Positions 9,667 through 19,686 of a stretch of 64,000 bases of DNA are shown piece by piece. The notes under the pieces were generated by a model that was not told the DNA's origin, ran no database searches, and saw only the letters and a program-made list of their open reading frames with translations. The position numbers and the translations under genes were made by a program. Origin of the DNA: Saprospirales bacterium. Its GTDB lineage: Bacteria > Bacteroidota > Bacteroidia > Chitinophagales > UBA8649. Location of the stretch: assembly GCA_002708985.1 (NCBI GenBank), contig PAPS01000009.1:43683-107682 (forward strand), written 5' to 3'. Positions within the stretch are counted from its first letter, which is position 1. The number at the start of each line of letters is the position of its first letter.

Positions 9667-10674
9667 ATGAAAGCAGTTCACCTTCAAAAGTTTGGTAAGC
9701 CTGAAAAAGCCTTTGCTCTTGTAGATATAGACAAACCCAAATGCCCTAGAGAAGGTGTCCTAGTAAAAGTGGAAGGTTTTGGGCTCAACTTTGCCGACAT
9801 CATGGCAAGAACAGGTTTGTATCCGGATTGTCCACCATTGCCTGCGGTCCTGGGCTATGATGTTGTTGGGATTGTCGAGGAAGTTGGGCAAGGTGTTAAG
9901 CATTTTAAAGTAGGTCAAAGAGTGACCGCCTTAACGCGATTTGGAGGGTATGCGGAATATGCTGTCTGCGATCCTCGAGCGATTGCAGTGGTTGATGATA
10001 TGCCTATTGGAAAAGCCATGGCTCTGACTACGCAGTATTCCACGGCATGGCAATGTTTTTATAACTCCTTTCGTATTGGACATGGAGATAAAGTGCTTAT
10101 CCATGCTGCCATGGGTGGTGTGGGAAGCGCCTTGGCACAAATGGCCTTGCATGAGGGAGCAGAAGTTTATGCCACTGCGGGTTCAGATGAAAAGATTCAA
10201 GCATTAAAGCGTCTAGGAGTGCATCATGCGATTAATTACAGAAAGGAAGATTTTTTTGAGGTAATTAAGAAGAAAGGTGTGCATCTCGATGTTGTTTTTG
10301 ATAGTATTGGAGGAAGTTCCGTTAAAAAAGGATGCAAGCTTTTGGGTGCAGGGGGAAGTATGGTTTTATATGGAGCCGCTCAATTTAATGGGTCCAATCT
10401 ATTCAAAAAGATTTCTACGTTTCTGCAGTTTGGGTTTTATCACCCAATTAATTTTATGAGCAAAAGCCAATCTATGATTGGTGTCAATATGCTTAGACTG
10501 GCAGACTATAAGGCAGAAAAGATTCAAGCTTGCCTGAAGGGTGTGGTCAAGGGTGTTCAAGAGGGATGGTTAGATCCTTTAGTAGGAGGGGTGTATCCAA
10601 TAGAGGATTTAGCTAAAGCACATAATGATTTAGGTCAGCGGAAGACGACGGGAAAGCTAACAGTAACCTGGTAA
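9667..10674 (+). CDS. Zinc-type alcohol dehydrogenase-like / quinone oxidoreductase (VAT-1-like MDR family)
   Basis: GFGLNFADIMARTGLYPDCPPLPAVLGYDVVGIVEEVG and VLIHAAMGGVGSALAQMA Rossmann motif. Confidence 0.88.
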   Translation: MKAVHLQKFGKPEKAFALVDIDKPKCPREGVLVKVEGFGLNFADIMARTGLYPDCPPLPAVLGYDVVGIVEEVGQGVKHFKVGQRVTALTRFGGYAEYAVCDPRAIAVVDDMPIGKAMALTTQYSTAWQCFYNSFRIGHGDKVLIHAAMGGVGSALAQMALHEGAEVYATAGSDEKIQALKRLGVHHAINYRKEDFFEVIKKKGVHLDVVFDSIGGSSVKKGCKLLGAGGSMVLYGAAQFNGSNLFKKISTFLQFGFYHPINFMSKSQSMIGVNMLRLADYKAEKIQACLKGVVKGVQEGWLDPLVGGVYPIEDLAKAHNDLGQRKTTGKLTVTW

Positions 10675-10705
10675 TTAATAAGGTTGTTTTCGATTTATGT
10701 TCCCA

Positions 10706-13015
10706 TCATTTCTTGGCCACTGTTGCGACTATACTTTCTTGCCCATTTGGACTAACGGAAATGATGTAATAGACCCCCGAATGAATTGCAGTATTATCTT
10801 GGCGAAGACCATCCCAAACAAATTTGCCACCTAGAGCCTGGGCTTGGTAAACTAGCCTTCCTCTAGAATCCATAACTTTAACATAGGCATCGCTGACAAG
10901 ACCAATCACAGAAATGGGACCCATGTAATCTGGCTCAATTGGATTGGGATATACTTGGACATCATTGTGTTTGTCTGCTCCCTCGCTTGCATCCCCAATA
11001 AATGATGCTAGGCCTAAGTCCGTTGCAAAAAAAACATCGCCTGTACGCCCTAATATTCCAATATCAAAAATCGTATTACTAGGTAGAGGACTGTTTTCCG
11101 TTGTTAGTTGTAGTATTTGTTCTTCGCCACTTGAGCTAATTAGGGTTGCTCCATTCGTTGTGCCAACCCACTTTCGATTCCCTCCATCCACTGCGATGGC
11201 TTGCACAACCTCTGTGTTGAATAAGTATTCGGAATAATCACCTAGGGTAACGATAATGCGACGAGGCTGGGTGCACGAAAAGGAAGAGGAAAAGACTGAA
11301 GATGGACAATCAATAACGACCACACCTTGGCCCGTTCCAACCCATAGGGCACCATTTCGATCAATGACTAAATCATTGATTGTATTGCTTTGCAGTTCGC
11401 TGTTCGCTGCTGTAAAATGTAGGGCCTGTGGATCATCGCTTGCAGACGAAAGAATGTTTCCTTTATTGTAAACCCAAAGACCATCATTTGTCGTAGCCAT
11501 CCACACATTATCAGCATTGTCGATTACCATACGCGTGACAAATAGCGGGGCGTTTGCAGGGTCAAAGCCATACCATGTGCCATCATTATCTATTACGACC
11601 AATGGATTTTGACTACCGAGATTAGTCATCCATACACGTCCTGATTTGTCAAAATCAATATCACTAACAATCTGAAAACTGGGGTCGTTTTCTTTGGACA
11701 GAATTGCTGAGTTACTGGAGTCAAAATGTTCATCTGCAGTATGTAAAAAACGGGAAGCCCCGTAAAAGCTACCAGCCCATACCTCATCTCTGTTTGGGTG
11801 TTCACGCACTGGTACAATATCAAAAGTAGGATTCAAAACGTCTACGTTGAAGTTGACATAATTTGTCCAAAACGAACCATCATAAGCACTTACACCATCG
11901 TAGATATATGGATCTCCAGGACTTTTACCCAATCCAAAATCTGTGCTGCCAGAACTCACCCAAACGTTATCTAAACCAGGTTCAATACGAAAGGCTTTCG
12001 AACTGTATCGCTGGCCACCTACAAATCGACGAATTTGCGTGTTGTCCTGAAAGATTTCTCGTAATCCTCCTCGGTAATCGCTGATATATACCTTTTCCTG
12101 AGCTCTTTCCATATCTAAGGGATAGGCTGAAACTCCACTAAAGCGACTTTCAAAGCTATCTTCACTCCAAACAAAAATTTTTGATGAGTCCACAATGCCC
12201 GAGATGAAATCACCCTCTGTTTGAATCAAGTAGAGCGAATCGGATGCCGCAAGTTGTACCGTTTGATACCCCGATAATGGCATAAGAGCTGCAAGGCTGT
12301 CCAGCGATTCAAGCTTATAAAGCGTATCTAGACTATGCACAAAACAAGCACCTTCCCAGTGCTCAATGCCCCCCGTAATTGATGGATTTATTGTATTCCA
12401 GGACTGGAAATCCAATAAATTGCTGCCATCATTAAATGCAACCTTTAATCCCTCATTGGTTACAGCATATAAGGTGTCTTCGGTTTTGCTAAAGTCATGG
12501 CATATGACGGATTGCCCCCCATTACCTATGATATAGGTCGCCTCAATTTCCAAGTTGATTAAATCAACCGCTACAATTCCAAAATCACAAGAAAGAAATG
12601 CCATACTTCCCTCGGTATAAATAGTATTAATCAATTTCGATCCTGTGACAGTAGAATTTAGTATATCGGGGATGTTTGTTACTGTTCCAAAATCGCTGAT
12701 TAAGTCGATGTTGCTGTTTTCGTAGGTAATGATTAGGCTTCCAATCTCTGCATTCCAAGCGATTTGACGTATCTGGACATCGCTCAAGCCATTGGTTTTA
12801 TCATAGGTCTGAATTTCTCCACTAGCCCTGTCATAGCGCAATAATCCAGTAAGAGAGGCAGACCAAACTGCCATATCAGTTACCTCCAAGGCTGTTGACG
12901 TCTCATAACTGTTGTGATAGCGCCATGTATTGTACTGTTGTCCCCAAAGTAGGGTAGAAGTGCAAAACAATAGGTGCATAAAAAATATACGGACAAGCAG
13001 CATTTTATCAGGCAT
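10706..13015 (-). CDS. porZ: PorZ-like beta-propeller protein with T9SS type A sorting domain
   Basis: 769 aa; signal peptide, repeated propeller blades (e.g. NTINDLVIDRNGALWVGTGQGVVVID; WVGTTNGATLIS), C-terminal VYPNPIEPDY...GVYYIISV sorting-domain pattern. PorZ assignment rests on size and architecture. Confidence 0.7.
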   Translation of the reverse strand: MPDKMLLVRIFFMHLLFCTSTLLWGQQYNTWRYHNSYETSTALEVTDMAVWSASLTGLLRYDRASGEIQTYDKTNGLSDVQIRQIAWNAEIGSLIITYENSNIDLISDFGTVTNIPDILNSTVTGSKLINTIYTEGSMAFLSCDFGIVAVDLINLEIEATYIIGNGGQSVICHDFSKTEDTLYAVTNEGLKVAFNDGSNLLDFQSWNTINPSITGGIEHWEGACFVHSLDTLYKLESLDSLAALMPLSGYQTVQLAASDSLYLIQTEGDFISGIVDSSKIFVWSEDSFESRFSGVSAYPLDMERAQEKVYISDYRGGLREIFQDNTQIRRFVGGQRYSSKAFRIEPGLDNVWVSSGSTDFGLGKSPGDPYIYDGVSAYDGSFWTNYVNFNVDVLNPTFDIVPVREHPNRDEVWAGSFYGASRFLHTADEHFDSSNSAILSKENDPSFQIVSDIDFDKSGRVWMTNLGSQNPLVVIDNDGTWYGFDPANAPLFVTRMVIDNADNVWMATTNDGLWVYNKGNILSSASDDPQALHFTAANSELQSNTINDLVIDRNGALWVGTGQGVVVIDCPSSVFSSSFSCTQPRRIIVTLGDYSEYLFNTEVVQAIAVDGGNRKWVGTTNGATLISSSGEEQILQLTTENSPLPSNTIFDIGILGRTGDVFFATDLGLASFIGDASEGADKHNDVQVYPNPIEPDYMGPISVIGLVSDAYVKVMDSRGRLVYQAQALGGKFVWDGLRQDNTAIHSGVYYIISVSPNGQESIVATVAKK

Positions 13016-13087
13016 TTCACGAATTTACATATTCGATGGTATAGGGCAAGAACTTCCTTAGATTTGGTGCGTAAAAGACAGAACACT

Positions 13088-16000
13088 TTGACAAAGTTTA
13101 GAAACACAGCAAAAGAACAACTCAACCTACCTCAAATTGATGAGGCAGTACTAGCGTATTGGGGAAGAGAAAAAATCTTCACTCGTAGTGTTGACGAGCG
13201 ACCCCAAAACAGGCCCTTTGTTTTCTATGAGGGACCCCCATCGGCCAATGGAATGCCAGGTATTCATCATGTAATGGCACGAACTGTCAAGGATATTTTT
13301 TGTCGATACAAGACCATGCAGGGTTATCGCGTAGAGCGAAAAGGAGGATGGGACACCCATGGATTGCCAGTTGAGCTAAAGGTTGAACAGGAGTTAGGGA
13401 TTACGAAAGAAGATATTGGGACAAAGGTCACCATTGAAGAATATAACGCAAAGTGTCGTGAGACGGTTATGCGTTTTAAGTCTCATTGGGATGATCTTAC
13501 CCAAAAAATGGGGTATTGGGTTGATTTGGATAATCCTTACGTCACTTTTGAAAACGACTACATTGAATCAGTATGGTACAATCTAAAACAACTTTGGGAT
13601 AAAAGTCTTTTGTATAAAGGGTATACAATACAGCCCTATTCTCCTGCAGCGGGTACAGGCTTATCAAGCCATGAGCTCAATCAACCCGGGGCCTATCGAG
13701 AAGTAAAAGATACCACAGTGGTTGCGCAGTTTAAAGTCATCACCAATAATGAGTCATCCTTTTTATTTGACTGCGATCAAGAGGAGGTTTATCTACTCGC
13801 CTGGACGACAACACCTTGGACGCTTCCATCCAACACGGCATTAACCATAGGTGCCTCTATTGATTACGTAAAAATCAATACTTTTAATAAGTATACTAAA
13901 AAGGAAGTCAGTGTGATTCTGGCTGAAGCCTTAGTGTCCAAATGGTTTACAGAAGATCAGTTTAATGTAGAGTATACGGCTGACTTTGAAGGAAAGTGTA
14001 TTCCTGCCCGCCGCGTAGTAAGATATAAAGGTAGTCAGCTCGTAGGCCTTCGCTACGAGCAACTCATAGGCGATAGTGTGCCAACAGATGGGGATGCTTT
14101 CAAAGTGATATCAGGGTCCTTTGTGACTACTGAAGATGGAACGGGTATTGTACATACGGCACCAAGTTTTGGAGCAGATGATCGTTCTGTAGCAGAAGAA
14201 AACGGTATAGGTAGTCTAACTCTTGTCGATGGCACAGGGAAGATGACGGATGGTGCTGGACCTTTTGCAGGGCGTTATGTTAAGAATTACACCGATGATG
14301 ATGCGTATCAATCGCTTGATGTAGATATTGCTATTTATCTCAAGGAAAATAATCTAGCCTTTGATGTGCGTAAATATGCTCACAGCTATCCTCACTGTTG
14401 GCGAACCGATAAACCAATTCTATATTATCCTTTAGATTCTTGGTTTGTGCGTGTTTCCTCTTTGAGAGATGAACTTGTGGCTACTAATAGTCAGATTCAT
14501 TGGAAACCTCCGCATACTGGGGAAGGGCGATTTAAAAAGTGGTTAGAGGAAGTAAAAGATTGGAACCTCAGTCGCTCTCGTTTCTGGGGAATTCCTCTGC
14601 CGATATGGTCAACAGCATCGGGCAAGGAAAGAGTATGTATCGGTTCGGTTGAAGAATTATCAAAAGCTATTGATCAAGCCAATAAAGTCCTTGGATTAGA
14701 GCAATCGCTTCCCGAAGACTTGCATAGGCCTTATGTTGACGACGTGGTCCTTGTGTCTAGTAACGGCGAGGTTATGAGGCGAGAATCGGAAGTTATTGAC
14801 GTATGGTTTGATTCGGGCTCTATGCCATACGCTCAATGGCACTATCCTTTTGAAAACAAAGAGGACTTCGACTATCAGTTCCCTGCAGATTTTATTGCAG
14901 AAGGGGTTGATCAAACCCGTGGTTGGTTTTACACGCTACATGCTATATCTACTATGCTCCACGGAAAGCCTGCATTCAAAAATGTGATTGCAAATGGTTT
15001 GGTTCAAGATAAAAATGGACAGAAAATGTCCAAGCGCTTGGGCAATGCAGTAGATCCCTTTGAAACACTAGCTAAGTATGGAGCCGACGCTACGCGATGG
15101 TATATGGTGACTAATGCGCCGCCTTGGGATAATCTAAAATTCAACATTGAAGGAGTTGGTGAGGTACAGCGTAAGTTTTTTGGCACCTTATATAATACTC
15201 TTTCCTTTTTTACGCGCTATGCAGATATTGATGCCTATCGCTATGACGCAAGTACAGCTGTAGACTATAGCGATCGAAGTGAGTTAGACCAATGGATGCT
15301 TTCGGTATATGCTTCAACTGTCGAGCAATGCACAATCCTGTTGGATGATTATGACCCTACCCCTGCAGGTCGTTCAATTCAAACCATGATGATTGATCAA
15401 GTGTCGAACTGGTATGTGCGTCGCAGTCGTAGAAGATTCTGGAAGGGTGAAATAACAAAGGATAAAAAAGCGGCTTATGATACGCTGTTTGAGGTATTGA
15501 TGGGTACTGCGAAGCTTATGGCACCTATCGCTCCCTTCTTTGCAGAATGGATGTATGATCGGCTATCGACCTACACTACGGAGACAATGCATGACTCCGT
15601 CCATTTATCACCATGGCCCGATGCAGCAGTTATGCAAAGCAATCAGGATTTAATGCATAAAATGCATGTTGCCCAGCGCCTTTCCTCTATGGTATTAGGT
15701 ATTCGAAAAGCGGAAAAGATAAGAGTCCGTCAACCTTTATCAAGGATTTTGGTTCCCCTATCCAATGAAGTGACTTCTGAATTAATGCAATCCATTGAGC
15801 GCATAATTCAAGAGGAAGTAAATGTCAAGGCTTTAGAGCTTATGCCTGAGGATCACCCTTTGATGCAGCGCAAGGCGAAGGCAAATTTCAAAACATTAGG
15901 TCGCCGGTTAGGCAAGAAAATGAAAGCCACTGCTGTCTGTATTGCCCAATTGAATTTCGACGAGCTTAAAGAGCTTCAGCAAAAGGGAAATATGAGTCTC

Positions 16001-16393
16001 ACTGTTGAAGGCGAAGTCATTGATATTCAAGAGGCTGATGTAGAATGGATTACTGAGGATATTAAGGGATGGAGTTTTGTCAGTGAAGGCAATCTGTCGG
16101 TGGCTTTGGACGTTGAGGTGACAGAAGATTTACGCCAAGAAGGACTGGCAAGGGAACTTATCAATCGCTTTCAGAACCTCAGAAAATCAAGTGGTCTAGA
16201 GCTTACCGATCGAATAGCAATCTACCTAGAAGACACTGTTTGGTTAAAAGATGTGATGAATTTGCATAAATCCTATATTTTCGCAGAAATTTTGGCGGAT
16301 AAAGTACATTGGGGTGTTGATGGAATAAAAATGGAGGTGGAAATCGATGCCTACCAATGCACTATTGGACTTAAAAAATCAATTCATGAGTAA
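13088..16393 (+). CDS. ileS: Isoleucine--tRNA ligase
   Basis: FVFYEGPPSANGMPGIHH (HIGH region), WDTHGLPVE, KMSKRLGNAVDP (KMSKS). Start proposed at TTG 13088 (MTKFRNTAKEQLNLPQIDE); the track ORF starts at 12974. Confidence 0.95.
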   Translation: MTKFRNTAKEQLNLPQIDEAVLAYWGREKIFTRSVDERPQNRPFVFYEGPPSANGMPGIHHVMARTVKDIFCRYKTMQGYRVERKGGWDTHGLPVELKVEQELGITKEDIGTKVTIEEYNAKCRETVMRFKSHWDDLTQKMGYWVDLDNPYVTFENDYIESVWYNLKQLWDKSLLYKGYTIQPYSPAAGTGLSSHELNQPGAYREVKDTTVVAQFKVITNNESSFLFDCDQEEVYLLAWTTTPWTLPSNTALTIGASIDYVKINTFNKYTKKEVSVILAEALVSKWFTEDQFNVEYTADFEGKCIPARRVVRYKGSQLVGLRYEQLIGDSVPTDGDAFKVISGSFVTTEDGTGIVHTAPSFGADDRSVAEENGIGSLTLVDGTGKMTDGAGPFAGRYVKNYTDDDAYQSLDVDIAIYLKENNLAFDVRKYAHSYPHCWRTDKPILYYPLDSWFVRVSSLRDELVATNSQIHWKPPHTGEGRFKKWLEEVKDWNLSRSRFWGIPLPIWSTASGKERVCIGSVEELSKAIDQANKVLGLEQSLPEDLHRPYVDDVVLVSSNGEVMRRESEVIDVWFDSGSMPYAQWHYPFENKEDFDYQFPADFIAEGVDQTRGWFYTLHAISTMLHGKPAFKNVIANGLVQDKNGQKMSKRLGNAVDPFETLAKYGADATRWYMVTNAPPWDNLKFNIEGVGEVQRKFFGTLYNTLSFFTRYADIDAYRYDASTAVDYSDRSELDQWMLSVYASTVEQCTILLDDYDPTPAGRSIQTMMIDQVSNWYVRRSRRRFWKGEITKDKKAAYDTLFEVLMGTAKLMAPIAPFFAEWMYDRLSTYTTETMHDSVHLSPWPDAAVMQSNQDLMHKMHVAQRLSSMVLGIRKAEKIRVRQPLSRILVPLSNEVTSELMQSIERIIQEEVNVKALELMPEDHPLMQRKAKANFKTLGRRLGKKMKATAVCIAQLNFDELKELQQKGNMSLTVEGEVIDIQEADVEWITEDIKGWSFVSEGNLSVALDVEVTEDLRQEGLARELINRFQNLRKSSGLELTDRIAIYLEDTVWLKDVMNLHKSYIFAEILADKVHWGVDGIKMEVEIDAYQCTIGLKKSIHE

Positions 16394-16772
16394 AACAAGT
16401 TACACGGATGCTGAGCTCCAGGAGTTTGAGGACATCATCTTAAAAAAAATGAATCGAGCAAAGGAGGACTTGAAAATCCTTCAAGAGCAAATTTCCAATG
16501 GCACAGGAAGTGGTGATGGTGATTATAAGTTTAACGGGCTTGAGGACAGCAACGCGATGACAGAAAAAGAACAGCTTAATCAAATGGCTGCAAGACAAGC
16601 TAAGTTTATCTCGCATTTAGATAAGGCCCTCATGCGAATCAAAAATAAGACCTATGGGATTTGCCGTGAAACAGGAAATTTGATTGATGCCAAACGACTG
16701 CGTGCTGTACCTCATGCTACTCTAAGCATCGAAGCGAAGCTCATCGAGTCAAAGCGAAAAGGGCGTCGATAA
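16386..16772 (+). CDS. TraR/DksA-family zinc-finger-like transcription factor
   Basis: C-terminal TYGICRETGNLIDAKRLRAVPHATLSIEAK; ATG overlaps the ileS stop (ATGAGTAA). Confidence 0.82.
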   Translation: MSKTSYTDAELQEFEDIILKKMNRAKEDLKILQEQISNGTGSGDGDYKFNGLEDSNAMTEKEQLNQMAARQAKFISHLDKALMRIKNKTYGICRETGNLIDAKRLRAVPHATLSIEAKLIESKRKGRR

Positions 16773-16773
16773 G

Positions 16774-17388
16774 TTGGAAACATTGCGCAAAAATCCTGGA
16801 TTTTTAGCCTTGTCTATTGTCCTTTTTGTATTGATTGTTGACCAGATAGTCAAGGTTTATATTAAGACAAACTTTGAGTACGGAGAAAGTCACCATATTC
16901 TAGGAGGACTTCTAAACATTCAGTTTGTAGAAAATCCAGGGATGGCTTTTGGATTTGAGTACGGTGGGGCGCTTGGGAAGTATATACTATCCATATTTAG
17001 AATGATTGCCATCACTGTCATCATTGTGTTTCTTCGAAAGACACTAAAGAAGGATGAAATCAACTTAGCATTTATTGTTTGTCTATCCCTGATTTTGGCA
17101 GGAGCGGCAGGCAATGTGATTGATTCAATGGCCTATGGACTCTTATTTGATCGTGGTGGTGGTTATCCCGGAATTGCTCAATGGGGTGGTTCTTATGCCC
17201 CTTTCCTTCAAGGCCAGGTGGTTGACATGATTCAATTTAATGTTCATTGGCCCGAATTCGTTCCAAAACTTGGAGGTAATCTTGTTTTTTCTCCAATCTT
17301 TAATATTGCTGATTCGGCAATTTCTATTGCGGTATTGGCCTTTTTATTCTTCCCTAAGCGGATTTTACCTCAGGAAACTACCGTCTAA
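16774..17388 (+). CDS. lspA: Lipoprotein signal peptidase (signal peptidase II)
   Basis: DQIVKVYIK, FVENPGMAFGF, GAAGNVIDSM, VVDMIQF and FNIADSAIS motifs; TTG start. Confidence 0.93.
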   Translation: METLRKNPGFLALSIVLFVLIVDQIVKVYIKTNFEYGESHHILGGLLNIQFVENPGMAFGFEYGGALGKYILSIFRMIAITVIIVFLRKTLKKDEINLAFIVCLSLILAGAAGNVIDSMAYGLLFDRGGGYPGIAQWGGSYAPFLQGQVVDMIQFNVHWPEFVPKLGGNLVFSPIFNIADSAISIAVLAFLFFPKRILPQETTV

Positions 17389-19232
17389 CTTTCGGTCTTC
17401 ACTTGGTGTTGTGCTTGGTACAATGTGAAGTAGAGCCCTTTGCTTTGGATAAGTGACTCATGATCTCCTCGTTCTGCAATTGTGCCGCCTTGCAAAACAA
17501 GAATTTCATCAGCATCTTTAACTGTACTGAGTCTGTGAGCAATCGAAAGTGTTGTCCGGTCTTTCATGGCGGTTTTTAGTGCATTTAAGACACTTCTCTC
17601 TGCAGCAGAATCCAGCGATGATGTCGCCTCATCAAGCAAAAGAATATCGGGGTCAAACAAGAGTGCACGCGCTATCGTTAATCGCTGGCGCTGACCACCA
17701 GATAGTTGCAATCCCCGATCTCCAATCAAGGTATCTAGCCCACTGGATGAGTCCCGGATGAAATCCCAGGCATCCGCTTTTTTACAACACTCGATGACTA
17801 TATTTTCTTCAAAGGTTTTGCCTAGCGTTAGATTTTGTCTAATGGTGTCGTGCAGCAGAATAGGATCTTGGGTTACCAGTCCAAAACATCTTCTGTACGC
17901 TTGAATACTTAGATCTTGGATGGGGTTTTGGTCTAGATAAATAGTACCTGTTATAGGCTGATAAAAACCAAGAATCAGATCAAAAAGCGTTGATTTGCCA
18001 CTTCCAGATATTCCTACAAGTGCAATATGTTTTCCTTTTTCAATATTGATATAGAGGTCATTTAAGACGAGCCGTTCCGCTTGGTCCTCATAGGTGAACG
18101 AAAGATTTTCAATACGAAGATTTTGGGCCATCGAAAGGCGTTGTACTTCGGAATCTTCCCTTGTTGAAGTTGTAGAGAAAGCATAAACTTCCGATAAAAA
18201 GTGTTGGATTCGTTCTGCTGCGGCACTTCCTCTCTGGTAACTAAAGAAAGCTGAAGAAAGGCTTTTTGCCGGCCCAACGATGTAACCAAAGGCGGCAATA
18301 AAAAAGATAAACTCTGAGGCGAGGAGCTTGTCTTTAAATACAAAGAGGCTGCCTACAATCAAAATGGAAGCGACTACGATAATGGCTAAAAATTCAGTCA
18401 AAGGACTTGCTAGGTATTTTCGAAAAAGCATAGACTGATAGCTTTTTTTCCATGAATCATTTAAGTCGTCAAATCGTCGTTTTTCGTTGTTCTCAACACC
18501 ATAGGCTTTAAATAGACGAAATCCTGTGATTGCCTCGTTAAAAAAGTCCATCAGCCTTCCTTGGTCGTGTTGCACTGCTTTAGAATCTTGCTTGAGTTGT
18601 CGACCAATACTCCCTATTAAAACCGCGACTATAGCGATTAGAGCGAGGATAAAAAGGGTCAGCATGGCTTGAATAGAAAACAAAACATAAAGCAAGGCTA
18701 GAATGGTCAAGCTATCTCTAAAAAGGGCTTCAGCAATGTTGAGGATGCCGTGTTCTACCTCCGTAAGATCGTTGCTTGCCTTCGACAAAATTTGCCCTCT
18801 TCGATTGGATTTGATGTAGTGAAGGGAGGCGGAATTAAGTCCTTTGTAAATATTTTCCCTTAAGTTGGCGTACACTTTTGCCCGCAATTTGGTCATGGCT
18901 CGGGAAGCTAAATATCTCGACATATTTTGAATACATGAGGCGGCGATTAGCACTATGGCGATACCATAAATGGCATAGATTGGTTGGCCCGAGGTTTCGA
19001 CAACAGTGGATAGTTCTTGCGTAAGCCATGCCTTGAGTTGGCCAAATCCCACACTTGGATTTTCGCCTGTTAGTGACTGGCTTTGACTGCCAAAAATTAT
19101 CTCTAAAAGAGGAATTAGAGTTGCAAGTGTGAAGAGGCTAAATAGCACTTGAACGGCCGTACATATTACATAAAACAGTAAGTAACGTCTGTGCGGCTTG
19201 ACAATAGAAAGGATAAAAGTGGACGTTTTCAA
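17385..19232 (-). CDS. ABC exporter, fused permease and ATPase (MsbA-like)
   Basis: Six-TM region plus VGISGSGKST Walker A, LSGGQRQRLTIARALL signature, ILLLDEATSSLD Walker B. Confidence 0.92.
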   Translation of the reverse strand: MKTSTFILSIVKPHRRYLLFYVICTAVQVLFSLFTLATLIPLLEIIFGSQSQSLTGENPSVGFGQLKAWLTQELSTVVETSGQPIYAIYGIAIVLIAASCIQNMSRYLASRAMTKLRAKVYANLRENIYKGLNSASLHYIKSNRRGQILSKASNDLTEVEHGILNIAEALFRDSLTILALLYVLFSIQAMLTLFILALIAIVAVLIGSIGRQLKQDSKAVQHDQGRLMDFFNEAITGFRLFKAYGVENNEKRRFDDLNDSWKKSYQSMLFRKYLASPLTEFLAIIVVASILIVGSLFVFKDKLLASEFIFFIAAFGYIVGPAKSLSSAFFSYQRGSAAAERIQHFLSEVYAFSTTSTREDSEVQRLSMAQNLRIENLSFTYEDQAERLVLNDLYINIEKGKHIALVGISGSGKSTLFDLILGFYQPITGTIYLDQNPIQDLSIQAYRRCFGLVTQDPILLHDTIRQNLTLGKTFEENIVIECCKKADAWDFIRDSSSGLDTLIGDRGLQLSGGQRQRLTIARALLFDPDILLLDEATSSLDSAAERSVLNALKTAMKDRTTLSIAHRLSTVKDADEILVLQGGTIAERGDHESLIQSKGLYFTLYQAQHQVKTES

Positions 19233-19323
19233 TGTATTCTGTGCGTGCTCTCAGACAATAACTTTTCTTAATCCAAACCATGGAAAAAGCTGTCGTTTAA
19301 GATAATCTCTCTACCTTCAATTT

Positions 19324-19686
19324 ATGGAATCTCGGCGACAGCAAAAAGTAGCTTCTCTTCTTAAAGATAGCATGGCAACTTATTTTATGAAAAAACGCGG
19401 TGATTTCTTTGGTAATCGGGTTTTGGTGAGTATTCTGAGCGTCAGTGTGACACCGGATATGGGCTTTGCACGCTTTTATGTTTCTTTTTTGCCCGATAAG
19501 GATAAGCAAACTATGGTAGATGCTTTGAATGCCAATGTGCGCAAAATACGCACCGATATCGCTAAAGACCTTCGCCATGTACTGAGGGTGATTCCATTGA
19601 TTGAGTTTTATCTCGACGATTCAATTGCCCATGCGAGTCATATGGAAGAACTCTTTAAAAAACTAAGAGAGGAGGGAGAGCTATGA
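19324..19686 (+). CDS. rbfA: Ribosome-binding factor A
   Basis: MESRRQQKVASLLKDSMATYF...VSVTPDMGFARFYVSFLP...PLIEFYLDDSIAHASHMEEL. Confidence 0.9.
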   Translation: MESRRQQKVASLLKDSMATYFMKKRGDFFGNRVLVSILSVSVTPDMGFARFYVSFLPDKDKQTMVDALNANVRKIRTDIAKDLRHVLRVIPLIEFYLDDSIAHASHMEELFKKLREEGEL

